64,000 nucleotides of DNA from Isoetes taiwanensis (GCA_021234155.1 JAJEKV010000020.1:9196402-9260401), one strand, 5' to 3'; positions 1 to 11,452 are shown, counted from the stretch's first letter. Numbers and translations are program-made. Notes: generated by a model not told the origin, from the sequence alone.

Positions 1-11
1 CTTGATTCTTT

Positions 12-176
12 ATAGGGGCCAGCAATCAGCTAGCCCCCTTTAAGCCCATTGGTGATCTTTTTATATGCGTGTTAGGTCCGCTCCCAAAGCCCAGTGCGAG
101 TTGTTCTCTTTCAGAGCTCTTTATTACTTGAGGGCCAGCAGCCTGGCTAAGCCCCTTTCAGCCCATAGTTCCTGCA
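12..176. repeat. Two diverged direct repeats, about 40 bp
   Basis: A GGGGCCAGC...TAGCCCCCTTT segment at 14-53 recurs in diverged form at 131-170, about 118 bp downstream. The short ORFs here cross the repeats and resemble no protein I know. On the minus strand the neighbouring stretch (about 430-600) reads as a short coiled-coil-like peptide, which may be the eroded far end of the transposase-like gene to the right. Confidence 0.4.
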
Positions 177-1596
177 AATACATGAAAAGTTCAAAGTTTC
201 TTGGGCTCCTGGCTTACCACAGAGTCGGGGCAGATTCCAGCAAATATGACAAAAAAGAATTTTTCAAAATTTATCAACACTTTGTCCACATGCGCACATC
301 AAAAGAAACAAGCGATTTTTCAATACTGGCATGATCCAGCTTTGGCGTTACCTCATTTCTACCTGCACAACGTCCATTCCATTACACAGATATTTTATCT
401 TCTTCAAGCTCTATCAAGTTATCCTGTTTTACACCAAAACAAGTGAAGGAAAGGGCTTTCTTTCAGTATTTCGGCCTCCAGCTCGTCTACCTTCTTATTG
501 ACTTCTTTCAGAGAGCCAGCATTTGTGCTAGCTCACATTCATCTGTTCAAACACGTACTAGTTCCAAACCCAGCAAGCCCATCTATAAGTAGATCTTTAA
601 AGCATCAGGTCGGATTTTTTTAAAGCTGTATCATCTGCAAACATGTAAACAATTTCATCAGTCAAAGCTGGATTCCATTCAAAACTCAATGTAAGATTCT
701 GATATTTTAACTCTCTAAGCCATGCGGCACCAATTCAAGGCCATTTTACCTATTCAAAAAACTTCATCACCTCAAGCTCTCGACGATATTAAAAAGATTG
801 AGGCTTCGATTCACTTTCGGCCATATACCTAGATTTTTCATTGTGTAATTCTTACGTTCGATTCTCTTCCTTAAGGGTGTCTTTGTCCCTTTTTAAGCAT
901 TTTCACTTTCGTCAATATTCTTTTGATGGCGGCTCCAGCCCGTCATGCTCCCCTTTACCATGTGATATAGCAAAGAAGTTCCATCCAAAACTTAATCCCC
1001 TTGAGCTTGTAGAATCTTCCCAAGAAGTGAAAGCTCTAGAAGATTTTTGAACCGTGCGGCACATCCATCGGACCGAGAACACATGGTTTGCCAAATTAAC
1101 TCCCCCAACTCAACAAAACTCATGATGGTTTTGCAAACAATCTTTGGACAAATAAAAACTGTCATGTTTCTTATCGTCGATATATAGAAATGTGTCTCTT
1201 TCACTATTTTTTTACGTCACCAATCTTGATGTGTGGGATTTGATTCTTGGGCATGTGTAAGTGATATGAACTAGGATGGAACATTGATCATTATGCCAAT
1301 GCATACTTTGGATTTCTGTTGAACTTTGAAGGAGAAATTCTCGGCAAAATCTATACTTGAAACCACGGTACCTTTTGGAAATGTTTGAAGACAATTTTTA
1401 AATTGTTACGCTTTGCCACCTAAATTTGTGTAATTATGTGGAATGAATCTGCTTCATGACCATTCGGCATGAGACATGAATTCTTTCAATGTTGTTGTTT
1501 TGTAGACTAGCCTCATGATATCCTTGGTCTTCTCTTTGATGGAGCCATCCTTTCCCACATTCCTTTTTTTATTGTCTCTTTAACTTGCGGCAGTCT

Positions 1597-1679
1597 CTCG
1601 GATTCATAGTTTGATTTAGTTTAAATAAGTTACATATTATTTCAAATATTGAATACAAATGCAAAAACAATGTACATAC
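1597..1679 (-). other. Intron 2 of the transposase-like gene
   Basis: The upstream exon ends DWKNFEK followed by GTATGT on the minus strand. An acceptor ending CCGAG is followed by codons for RLPQVKETIKKGMWERM in phase. The intron is 83 nt and T-rich on the minus strand, the usual size and composition of a short plant intron. Confidence 0.45.
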
Positions 1680-2103
1680 CTTCTCAAAGTTCTTCCAATC
1701 GATTGTCCAGAATAAGCTCTTCTCCCTTGGACATCTTTTGAATTTTCTTATTCCACATAAAAGCGCAATCAAGTTGTAGACAATTTGCTTTGTGCCAAAG
1801 ATCCTCATCGCCTTAGAACATACCGTTGACCTCCATAATTCACTAACACTATTGAAAGTCTTCTCCTTTGCTTCACAAAGATCTCGGACACCACAAATTG
1901 AACACTTGCACTTACAATTTGTTCCATGTGTTTCATGTCTCTTCTAATTCTATTCAATGCCTATCTCACAAAATTCCATCTTCATGTGATAAATGCATGC
2001 AAGTTTCCACGATCTTTTAGTCTCCTAACAAACAAAGGTTTCAAGCACTCAAACCTACTTTGATGTCAGGATTCTGTTTCTGAAACTTTTTGTAGAAGAC
2101 AAT

Positions 2104-2230
2104 CTGCACGTCAAGCCAACACAAAAAAACTTTTATAACATTTACACTTCAATAAATATGTCTGTTCTTCAAATGTGGCAGTAAATTGACAATTCTAGGA
2201 ACTTCAAAACTAATATCAAAGTTCACTAAC
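2104..2230 (-). other. Intron 1 of the transposase-like gene
   Basis: On the minus strand the exon ends in ...GAATCTCAG followed by GTTAGT, and the next exon begins after TTGACGTGCAG. The exon before it reads HFLEESQ in one frame and the exon after it reads IVFYKKFQKQNPDIKV, so the coding signal stops and resumes exactly at these boundaries. Length is 127 nt. Confidence 0.5.
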
Positions 2231-3644
2231 CTGAGATTCTTCCAAAAAGTGGATGGATGCAACCTATATGGCTTGAAATTCTTGACTCCTTCAGAGGTTC
2301 TCCTAAGCTTCACAACTTGTTTCTTATTGGGAGATACTCTTGTGTTACAAATCCAGTAACTATATATCTTCTCTCGATCTTTAAAAGAGAGCTTGTCACT
2401 TCTATCCTTTCTCTTAAACATGGACCAGGGCCCACCAATTGCAGCTGCTTTCCTCTTGTCCAAAGCAGCATACACAGTCCTTCTCTTTAAGTTTAAAGTC
2501 TTTGCAACTCCACACTTATTGCTAGCATTATTAACAGCCATTACAAGAGTAGATGACCTCGCTTGTGCCATATCCTGGTTCCTTCTTAGCTTGTTAGTTT
2601 GAAGACTGCTCTTCACATTATCAACAACTTGCCTAACTGCAAACAATTTCTTGTGTCCCATTATGCCAATTTCTGGCAATCCCTGACCTGTTCTTGCCAA
2701 GATTTCATCCCTATCATCTTGAAATAAATTCTTGCATACACTATGAATATTATCCAGAATACCTTTTGCCAACTTTTGTTTGGTTCGAGTGGCCAATCTG
2801 TGAGACCGGATCTGCATTCAAGTGCTAATCTTCTGCTCTTCTTTTCCTCTGCATCCTTCTTTTGGCGGACATTATTTTCTCCGCAAAATTTGTATTTTGG
2901 GGAGATACATTTGCATTTCACTTGAATACATGGACCATGATTATGGCCGTGGGACTTTCTTTTGCATGGCCAGCAGGACTTTCTTTTGCAATTACAGGGG
3001 AAACTACATGATCACAAGGAAGAACTGAAGGCTGCTCTCCTAAAATTGAAAATTCTTTTCCAACCACAACACTCGATGCCCCAAATTCTTGTAACAAGAT
3101 TTCTGGTATATCAGCTTCAAGATCGAATCCCAGCTCTTTTGCTATAAGTTCCGGATCTGAATCCCCAAACTTTGCTTGAAATTCGGCAGCATACCGTTCA
3201 ACCAAATCCATCTGTTCTTGAAAAAAAAGAAGGAAAGATAATACAGCAAATGCAAACTGGAATTTGGAGGGATGGCCACATTTTGGGAAGAGATTCTTGG
3301 CGGGCTACCGATCTCTCCTTAATGTTCTTCGTTAATGGACCCTAAAATTAGGAAAAAGGGCATAAAGCACCCCCAAACCCTATGTGTGACAAAAAAAATT
3401 GCCCCCCAATATTGTGCTTAGACCCAGAATCTATTTGAGAACAAAGGAATTAAGAAACTAGAATTTTCAATATATTTTAATGTTGAATTCCTACTATGAT
3501 GATGTAGTGAAGAGGGTAGAGACAAATGCCATTTATTCAAAAGAGTGTCATTTGACATGCTCAGTTTGTTAACCTTGCTTTCAAAAATTCAAGATGATCA
3601 AGTTGCAAATAATGGTCACGGAAGGGAAATAATTTTGGATTACC

Positions 3645-4630
3645 TTGAGAAACATTACATTTCAGCTTCAGATCAAAATTTCACTTGTAGATGGCAAGGC
3701 CATCTTACATAGAAAGAAATATGCCACATCCTTGCAGTGGCAGCCAGCAGCAGGTATTCAATTCATTCGCACCATCCCCAATACTAGTTCCATGCTCTCT
3801 GCAGAGCAAATGCCTCTAAAAAGCTTGAAAGAAATCACAAAGAGTAAAAAGGAGGGAAGAGCATTTGACTCAAACAAATCATTGGATTATATTGAGACAA
3901 GTATTGATCGTGCTCTAACCACTTTGGGGAGGCGGATGCTTTATGGTGGCCTCAGTTTTTCTCGACAACGTGACATGTTGCAAGCTTCATTACAAGGTCG
4001 AAGAACGATTACATTCAAGCCGGCCTTCTAGGCAAACTCTCCACCTGTGCAAGTTGAGAATCAAGAGGAACAAGTAGAGATATTGGCTAGCTCGGATGAA
4101 GATGACAGAGTCATGTACACCGCCCCCCAGGCATACGGCACAACAAGTTGCTCGAGTATGCGGTTCGATCTCGAGATTGAGAAAGGAATGCTCATAGCTG
4201 TCCCGGTGATAATGATGAATCACGGGAAGCCATTACGGCTAGCTAAAATACTGGAGGTAACAAGAGGGATGGAATTCCCACTTTCGACTAAAAGTGCCTT
4301 TGGATGAGCGAATCTTTTGCTTATGCTTTCGGTGGGGAGTTATACTTTGGAGATGGTAAAAGCAGGGAGTGGGAAAGAGAGCAAAGTCCAAAGCAAAACA
4401 CTGGCATCATAGATCTAGGCTGAAGTAAAGGTTCTTGCATATGACTTTGTTACATTGCTGCTAATAAGTTACGTATGGTCACTCAAACTTTAATAAGGTG
4501 CGGCATGTGGATTAGACAAACAACCTAGAAAGGTGGCAAAAAAGATGATGATGAAGACTCACTTGTAGGCGGTGAGGAAGAAGATGGTTCGAGTACATCC
4601 GTCTTTGAGAGTGAAGCTGAGGATGGATGA
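3645..4630 (+). pseudogene. Divergent partner ORF of the left-end transposon, frameshifted
   Basis: Coding signal runs on the plus strand away from the transposase-like gene, which starts about 430 bp to the left. The first frame (3645-4031) gives a basic protein containing KSLKEITKSKKEGRAFDSNK and LGRRMLYGGLSFSRQRDML. After a frame change, 4047-4307 reads an acidic linker (ILASSDEDD) and then GMLIAVPVIMMN and LAKILEVTRG, like the Tudor/BAH-like tails with a WLAKVxEVTRG pattern seen in plant transposon ORFs. A further shift leads to an acidic C-terminus, KKDDDEDSLVGGEEEDGSS, ending at a TGA near 4630. Head-to-head arrangement suggests both ORFs belong to one element. The role is unknown; the tail similarity is from memory and moderate. 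Confidence 0.45.
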
Positions 4631-4649
4631 AGGCTCAAGTGATCGAGGG

Positions 4650-5390
4650 ATTAAATGAGTCGGAGGATGAGATGCATCCCGATCTTGCTACAAAATGTAA
4701 GTTTGTCCAGATGACTTCGAACATGTAAAAAGCGAGAAAGTCTGGTGATGAGTGTTTGTCAAAATGTCCTATATTTTTGACAATTTTGTTCATAATTTTG
4801 TACAATTTTCACAACCTTGAATATATCACTTCTTCGTCACTCTACTACCCTTGCTATTTTTTTTATTGCCCCTTTTTTGCTACACTTTATAAAAGTAACT
4901 ATTTTTTGTTCTAGTTTAGGAGGATGAAAATTGCTATTTAAAATTTTTGCACGAAAGTTATGTTCAATCAACCCCTCAAAAATGGTACCTAAATTACTTA
5001 AATTGTCACACCTGTCACAAAAAATCTTAAAAATAGACTTTTTAAAGGGAATCTTAGAAAATCTTTCAAAGATTCCTTAAAGGAAATACATATTCAGAAT
5101 TGTGTGTAATGGATTGAAGACCATAGATGCTACATTGTTTAATATCATGTAATGCACAACATGCCTGCCAGCCTAAGGAAGATTTAGAAGGGCCGGTTAT
5201 GGAAAATGTTGGGGCCAGGCCATGGCCAAACTAACAAGGATGTGCATGTAAGCACAGGTCCTAGCCACTTTGACCATGGCTATGGCCTGAATATAGCAGG
5301 ACCCGCAAAATGAAACATACATATATACATGTTAAAAATTAAAGTTCGAATTAAAAAATATTATGTAGTAAGAAAAGTGTAATCCAAACC
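4650..5390. other. Gene-free AT-rich spacer
   Basis: T-rich and A-rich runs with no open frame of note. It contains a CATGGCC-rich stretch around 5210-5290 in which GGCCATGGCC-like words repeat. No gene or RNA was recognised. Confidence 0.4.
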
Positions 5391-5439
5391 GAGATGGATG
5401 GCCCAGATTTTAGCCAGCATGGACGGCCCAGATTGCGAT

Positions 5440-5590
5440 CTTTGTAGTCTCATCCTATTATCCTATTGGGTAACTAACCGGCCAATTTCCCGCCCTAGCC
5501 AGTTTCCTACGGCGCGACCGGAATCGGATTCAAACAGGGAGCTCCACTTCCAGATCTCCAAACTCCAGACCTCACCACTTTCCATGGCGG
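5440..5590 (+). promoter_or_regulatory. Promoter-like segment with inverted CCAAT and E2F-type site
   Basis: An inverted CCAAT box (ATTGG at 5465-5469) lies 17 bp upstream of TTTCCCGCC (5486-5494), which fits the E2F/DP consensus TTTSSCGC. GC content rises here compared with the AT-rich spacer to the left, and a C/T-rich leader follows, leading to the possible spliced gene at 5999. The motifs are short, so they may be chance matches. Confidence 0.3.
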
Positions 5591-5707
5591 ATCTCTATGG
5601 GCTTGCTTCCTACCTACATGAAGCTTCGTGTCAGACTCGCTTTGCTCTAACATTCGCCCATACCTATTCTTACTTTCTGTATTTCTATCCTTGCTTGTGT
5701 TTCTCTT

Positions 5708-5799
5708 TTCTCTTGGCCGAAAATGCAGGGCTTTGTCTTCTACCTGCGTTTCGTTTTTCTCTTGGCCGACCAAAGATGCAGGGCTTTTTCTTCTACCTT
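5708..5799 (+). repeat. Tandem duplication, about 50-bp unit, two copies
   Basis: The block TCTCTTGGCCGA...ATGCAGGGCTTT...CTTCTACCT occurs twice in direct succession with small indels. The T-rich ORFs across it encode hydrophobic, repetitive peptides. It lies in the presumed leader or intron of the possible gene that follows. Confidence 0.6.
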
Positions 5800-5998
5800 G
5801 GCCATCTCATTTGGGAGTTTTGCTTCTTGCAAATTGGGGCAACTCACCGAGCTTTGGAGCACAGATCATCGGTGATCGGCCCGGTTTTTGATTCTCGGTA
5901 TCCATTTCATGGTGCGTTTACGTTTTCTATTTTAGTGTCCTTCAATATTTCTCTTGTACTCTTGTATCTTTGCGAGGTTATCAAGGCTATCACTGAAG

Positions 5999-6373
5999 AT
6001 GTCTAATGCAAAAGAAAGTAATATTTTGTCTTTGTTATTTTTGTTCCAAGAGTTGTTAGAGTCAGCGATGACGATTTCACATCCACGGATCCCGCAGTTT
6101 CTTGGAAAGCGGGGATCCGATCTGTTTTTTGTGGTTGTTTATGCTGTTGTATGGTGTTTATATATGTCGACGGATGCACTAAATGCTTCTGCAGATGGCC
6201 ACTTACAAGCAACTCTACAGGTTTATTTCTAACTTGAGATTTGACATGTGCCAATTTTTGCTTCTTAATTTGTAATGATCTTGCAACTTTGACAGGAAAT
6301 AGCAAGCACTCCTCAGGGCCCCCCTCCAGTTTTAAAAGATGAAGTTGCAAAATTGTCGGTTGTCCTTTGTTGA
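5999..6373 (+). CDS. Possible two-exon small protein, unrecognised
   Basis: An ATG at 5999 opens 74 codons (MSNAKESNILSLLFLFQ...) that end exactly at CTACAG before a GTTTAT donor (6221). The 75-nt candidate intron ends TTTGACAG at 6295, and the frame continues in phase for 25 codons (EIASTPQGPPPVLKDEVAKL...) to TGA at 6373, giving 99 residues. One hydrophobic stretch, LFFVVVYAVVWCLYM, could span a membrane. No homologue is recognised. The donor is not a strong match (GTTTAT), so the splice is plausible rather than proven, and upstream exons may exist. It lies just before the Gly/His-rich fragment, but no joining exon was found. Confidence 0.3.
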
Positions 6374-6424
6374 GCAATTTTGAAGGATCTTGAGGCGTAG
6401 ACCAGTGTGCAAAGATATCTGAGG

Positions 6425-6600
6425 GGCGGTCTTTTACATGGTGTTGTTGGACACCATGTGCAGGGGCATGGGTATGGTCATGGACATGGCTATGGTGGCT
6501 ACAGGCATTATAAACATGGTCATGGCCTCAAATGAAGCATTTTAAGCATAAGCACCACAAGTTCGGGAAGTTTAGCAAATGGAAGTTTCGGGAATCATGA
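6425..6600 (+). pseudogene. C-terminal fragment of Gly/His/Lys-rich (XYPPX/GRP-A3-like) protein
   Basis: One frame reads GHHVQGHGYGHGHGYGGYRH and continues KHGHGLK to an in-frame TGA. A shifted frame carries on with KHFKHKHHKFGKFSKWKF and a stop at 6600. The order Gly-His repeat, then a Lys/His/Phe-rich tail ending in KFxKWK, is characteristic of plant glycine-rich protein A3/XYPPX proteins, whose N-terminal GYPP repeats are missing here. A single frameshift at about 6530 would account for the break. Function in this family is poorly defined. The fragment ends about 60 bp before a LINE begins. Confidence 0.5.
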
Positions 6601-6674
6601 GGCTGTCAGTTGGAACAATTTCTTGTAATAATCTCTTTTTCTTTTTCTTTTCTTTTTTAAGCCCAGGGCCGGAT

Positions 6675-7396
6675 GGTTTACCTCCAGAATTCTTTGAACA
6701 CTTCTGGAATATAATGGGCAAAGACCTCACAACATTTATGCAAGGGGCATGGCAAAATTTGAAAAGATCGCACCATGCTATAAATCTTTGGATTAATTGC
6801 CTTGGTTCCAAAAGTTGACAAGCACTGCTACCTTCTGGTTGGAGACCTATTTCATTAACCAATGCTACATATAAAATTATAGCTAAGATCTTTGCAAATA
6901 GACTCAAGAAAATTTTACAGATAAAGATCAACCCAGTCCAATCAGGATTTTTACCTGGTAGAAGTATTCTAGATAACTTCATTGGTGCCTATGAAGGTTT
7001 ACACTGGAATAGGTCCACAGGTCAGGAATGTGTGCTGCTAAAACTTGACTTTAAAAGAGCCTATGCCACTATTGGTAGGGGAAACTTTTATACGAGCTAT
7101 GTCCCAAAGCTGGGATTCTCGAGTAATTTGTAATAAAGAAGATTGCAGGACTAAATGTTATAGGATGCTCAGCTGTATTGGTCAATGGTACACCATCCCA
7201 ATTTTTTGAATGTAAAAGGGGGGTTAGACAGGGTTGCCCCCTAGCTCCCTATCGTTTTTTGATAGTAGCTGAGATGGTTACTAGGGTTATAATGAAATTA
7301 CAACAAGATGACAAAATCAGATGTCTTAAGCTTCCTGATACAAGCCAGACTCTATCAGCTATGCAATATCTTGAGGCGACACATTTACGTTTTTGA
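6675..7396 (+). pseudogene. Reverse transcriptase domain of the L1-like LINE
   Basis: This part holds the palm-domain motifs of a non-LTR reverse transcriptase, which would copy element RNA into DNA at the target site. Motifs A and B are readable, but the YADD box is not: where QYADDT is expected the frame gives QYLEATH, so the catalytic Asp pair is gone. Motif A reads KRAYATI where family members usually have KxAYDTI. Frames change near 6835 and 7130. It cannot encode an active enzyme. Confidence 0.75.
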
Positions 7397-9573
7397 AAAG
7401 GCATGGAGATCATATCGAAAACTTCACGATGGCAATGGACAAGTTTGGAAAAGCATCACGGAGTGTTCTTGAATAAGGAAAAATGTGCCATAATTTACGA
7501 TAGCGGGAGGACCTTATTGGGGGATCAAGGTATGTGGATATCGATTACGCTACAAAATTGTTAGGATTACCTTTGGCTCTTAACATGAGTTTACATGAAA
7601 CATGGGAACCAATAATTACCAAAATCAAGAAGAAGTTGCAGATGTACCCCAAAACTCTCTCCTTGTGCGGAAGGATGGAGATTATTAATGATGTCATTGC
7701 AAGCTCCCATGTTTACTTAAGCCTCAAACAATAGTTCTGCGAGATAAAAAACTTACAAAGATTTGGAGATAATCATGAAGGAATTCATCCGGGGTTCACA
7801 TATGGTAGGTTGGCAACATCTAGCTCTGCCCGGGAAAAAAAAAGGGTTTAGGATGCAAGGATCTCTTCTGCGAGCCGCAGTGTATTGGCAACAAAAGCAG
7901 TGCGGAGATGTTTAACCTCACCAACAAAGTCCCGACACTTGAGTTGGTCGGGTATTGGATAGGGAAAACTTCATTGGTTGGGAGCCCTTCTACTCCTCAT
8001 CAATTACACGATTACGCTTTTACCGGCTTAATCCTGGTGCAGATACTTCAACTATCATGAGGAGGATCATACAAGCTTGGAATAAAGTCTCAGTATGCTT
8101 CAAAGCATATCAATTGAGAATGTTTCAAAAGAATTCAATTTCTTACGGCATTAGGGATTGGCATGAGGAGGATGGGTGTCTTGCTCTAAAACACCTAGAA
8201 AGTACAAAAAGTGGACTCTCAAAGGTTTGAACACGGTTGGCGACATGGTTAGGGAGGGTAGATGAAGAACATGGCGGAAATCTCCACACTTGTCGCGGAT
8301 TCAAGTTCTAATAGAAGTATCTATAATGCACTAACCGACCCCATAGGTGGCCGGTACTTGAAATAAAAAGACCAAAATTGGGCTTTGGATGGAAATGGCT
8401 ATAAAGTAGCCAAACTCTACTCTATTCTGCTTTGGATTCACAAGAGACAAAAGTTGCTACTCGATTAGGATTGTCCTGGATCACGAGAAGGCTTACCGGG
8501 AGAACTATCAAAAAGGTGGAAACTACAATGTGCAAAAAGGTTATCCTTTTCGGATGGCTGGTGTTGAATAGGAGTCTCAAATCAATGCATTCGGGAAAGG
8601 CGGATACAATGATCAAATAGTGGACACATGTCCTTTAGGATGTGGTCGATCGAAACATCAAGTCATATTTTTATCACACCCAGGGCAGTCTTCTTTCGGA
8701 ATGGATTGGCCCCATATAGGTGCAACCCCTACTCTTGAGTCCTGATCTTTTGAATTCCTTGCAAATGGCTCCTCCTTTTACTGGATACAATTAGAACCCT
8801 CTATCTATGGTCGATGTGGAAGCATAGAAACAATGTAGCTATCAATCACTCTCCTCGGATCTGAACTTCCTTAAAACAACTCTTCAATTAGAGTTAGCGA
8901 GAGGCGACTATGGCGCCTGTGGGATGAAAAAAAAGGTTCCAACTATGATAGAGGATGGGATACTTTGGGCTCTTTCAAGGGTTCTATTCATACTTTCTTG
9001 CTTACTTTAACAATTTGTCGATGCTCATAATAGATTATCACGGTGAAGAAACATCATGAAGGAGGACATGCAGGAGGTTCGGGAGGCACGACCAATGACA
9101 CATAAGGAGATACTTGAGGCCCTTCTGGGGTTAAAAAGCTGAGACCATAATGATCCGGACTTTGAGCGAGTCTTTGAATGACAAAGACATATGGCGGTTT
9201 AAGCAAGAGCTTAAACCATATTTTGAAGAAAAGCTTGGCATATGTGAGGGAGCCCGTGAGTCCTAGATTCTCTACATTACGGATGCCACGGCATGTGGAG
9301 CCGTTGAATGGATGAGTAGCTGCTCCATAAGCACCACGAATCAGGCCTTTGCGATAATCACTTTGGATGGAGTGCATGAAGATTGAAATTACAGGCCGAT
9401 GGCTCCTGAAAGACCGAAAAATACATATTATTATGACACTGCAAGTAACTTTATCTACTATATTTCTTGTTTTACTTAAAGTTTAAAACATTGTTCGTAT
9501 AGTTGAATTTTCCTCCTTTGGAGTGTGCGAGGGGCCATTTTGCGGTGGCCTTATAGCAGAGTTTCACTCTGCC

Positions 9574-9627
9574 CTTTTGTATTATCATGTATTACATGTA
9601 CTTTTGTATTATCATGTATTACATGTA
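9574..9627 (+). repeat. Perfect 27-bp tandem duplication in the LINE 3' end
   Basis: The 27-bp word CTTTTGTATTATCATGTATT + ACATGTA occurs twice without a mismatch, directly before the terminal ATAATACTGCC and A-tail. Perfect identity amid a decayed element points to a recent slippage or unequal exchange. Confidence 0.8.
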
Positions 9628-9659
9628 ATATAATACTGCCGTTTCTACAAAAAAAAATC

Positions 9660-11340
9660 CATTCCACACTAGCCTTAGCATGCCCGATAGCCATGACATC
9701 TACCATAGGTCAATCCCTCCGTTAGTATTATCGGACCATCTTAGGACCTTAATCCACGATGGCACGGATTCTAGTACATCAAGTATTTAGTTCATAACCT
9801 ACTAATATCAATGTGTCAAATTAGACTTAAATCCAACGTGCCATTAATTATAAAAACATCAGAAGCAATCTTGCCTCATGCATACAAGTTTTCAAATATG
9901 AACATATTATGTACAAGTTAGTCCATAAACTAGCAAGATTAGTTTGAACTGTCTTAATGCATGTGAAGCGGGTCATAACCTCAATCTTTCATTGGAATCG
10001 TTATCACTTATCAATGTGTAAGCGTTAAGCATTAAACTATTTAACTTGGCAAAGAAAAGCGTAAAAGCATTGCCCACCAAAGGACCATAAAAATTAATTC
10101 AGTTTGTATTACAAAGACCACTTTCAGGTTTAATAGATCTTCCCTTGATTATAGTAACTCCATTTGTTCCATCACGAATCCAGTCTTCCTTCCAACCGGA
10201 CTTGTACTTGAGCATAAAAAAGACGACAAAAAGGAAGAGAAACCTGTACACTACAGCCAACCAACACAACATTAGCATGAAAATGGTAATGGTGAGGGGC
10301 AAAAGGTACATTAGGTTTTCTCGATCATCGTTGGTCACCCTTTGTAACCCTTTAAGCCCCAAGTTAGTCTGTTGGAAGTATCAAAGCAAATGCAATTTTA
10401 AAAGCTTGGTAGCGGCATTAAAGCCTTAATACCAAAGTAGTAGGCACAAACTATCTGCTTAGAAGCGTACTAAATAGATAGAGGTGAACACCGAGATATT
10501 ATTCTAGCAAGCTTTTGTAAAGCCGAGAACACAATCATTTAACCTCGTGTATCATGGAATCATAATAAGGAAATGCATGAGTAGAGCATAAGCATTTAGA
10601 TCTTGGGGAAAGATTAAGTTACATTTCACATACTACACATGCCAAATGTCCATTTAGTATAAGCATTTAAATCTTGGGGAAAGATCCCTAATCTGCGCAT
10701 GCCTCAATAGCCTAAATAAATTGTTTATTCCGGAAGACAACCCCCAAACGATTGTCCACGATTTCATGCTCAAATCCTCATCGTATTGTGTTTTTACGGA
10801 GGAAGAAACCATCTTGTTTTTTCCCCTTGTATATGCTTGGCCATTGATTCCAGTTGAATGTCAGGACCCGAGATTGCATTGTTATGGGCTTCTTGCCTTT
10901 GCCTCCATATCCATACTTCATGGCGGGCTTGGAACCGCGGCGAAAGCAGCTCCTCTTCTAAAGTAGCTACCCCAATATGGGTATCCCTCTCTTCAGTGTT
11001 TCTTGTAAATGCTTTCTCATAGTAGAGCCTCTTGAAACAAAATCCTACCCTCATTCCCGGAATATCAAGGCTTCAACAACAGGCATATATTGCACGAATG
11101 ATTGTCTTCTACTCGGATCCGCCTTTGCCTATGGCATTATTACTCACTTTTAGCATTTGGACTAGGTCTTCTGGGTTGAAATCGGCCCATCACACACTTG
11201 CCTGTACCCTAAAATCAGAATGACCATGGTTTGTCCAAAATCCCAATCATCCTTGTAATTATCCAGATAACAAATACCTTTAATATAGCACATTAAAAAT
11301 CCTTATTAAATTATACAATCCATGTGTGACTATCACGTAT
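9660..11340. other. Gene-free spacer
   Basis: No coding region is supported. The minus strand of 10099-10362 is open for 87 codons and encodes a hydrophobic stretch of about 30 residues, but composition and isolation argue for chance. A 28-bp block, AGCATTTAGATCTTGGGGAAAG, recurs at about 10590 and 10662. Confidence 0.4.
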
Positions 11341-11352
11341 CAAGGTAAAGTA

Positions 11353-11452
11353 TATCTTTGGTAGTGCATGCAAGCCCTTTTGCACACCAAACGCCAAGTG
11401 TCTATCTTTGGTAGTGCATGCAAGACCATTTGCCCACAAAACGCCAAGTGTC
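11353..11452 (+). repeat. 50-bp tandem duplication, two copies
   Basis: The unit TATCTTTGGTAGTGCATGCA...ACGCCAAGTGTC occurs at 11353-11402 and 11403-11452, with only a few mismatches. The GCATGC palindrome lies inside each unit. No coding role is seen. Confidence 0.75.

Larger units (their letters stand above)
780..3211 (-). pseudogene. Cys-rich DDE-like transposase gene, broken, with two introns
   Basis: Reading down the minus strand: an acidic N-terminus starting MDLVERYAAEF at 3211; after a frameshift, a Cys/His-rich module (about 3000-2890) with CNCKRKSCWPC and CKC pairs, probably zinc-binding; a basic region with a helix-turn-helix-like stretch, AKTLNLKRRTVYAALDKR (about 2480-2430); then an intron at 2104-2230 (donor GTTAGT, acceptor TGCAG). 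The next exon carries a second Cys cluster, CKCKCSICGVRDLCEAK (about 1910-1850). A second intron at 1597-1679 starts GTATGT. The last part holds DFAENFSF (about 1353-1333), EIQSMHWHNDQC in a shifted frame, SDGCAA (about 1070) and HGKGEHDG-like residues (about 960-940). Spacing of the Asp motifs resembles an RNase-H-fold DDE core; that assignment is from memory of similar seedless-plant and animal proteins. At least four frameshifts make it non-functional as read. Product class is fairly sure; family name is not. Confidence 0.66.
6660..9657 (+). mobile_element. L1-like LINE, 5'-truncated, with A-tail
   Basis: The element begins inside the reverse transcriptase at GPDGLPPEFFEHFW. Recognisable blocks follow in order: QSGFLPGRSILDNF, LLKLDFKRAY (motif A), CKRGVRQGCPLAP (motif B), the motif C region (about 7360-7390), a long linker, a Cys/His-poor remnant of the zinc-binding tail, and a tail with LWSMWKHRNNV near 8820. 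At least six frameshifts or stops split it. The 3' end reads GCAGAGTTTCACTCTGCCC, then ATAATACTGCCGTTTCTAC and nine A residues, a typical plant LINE 3' terminus. No endonuclease domain is present, consistent with 5' truncation on insertion. No target-site duplication was visible. Confidence 0.8.
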
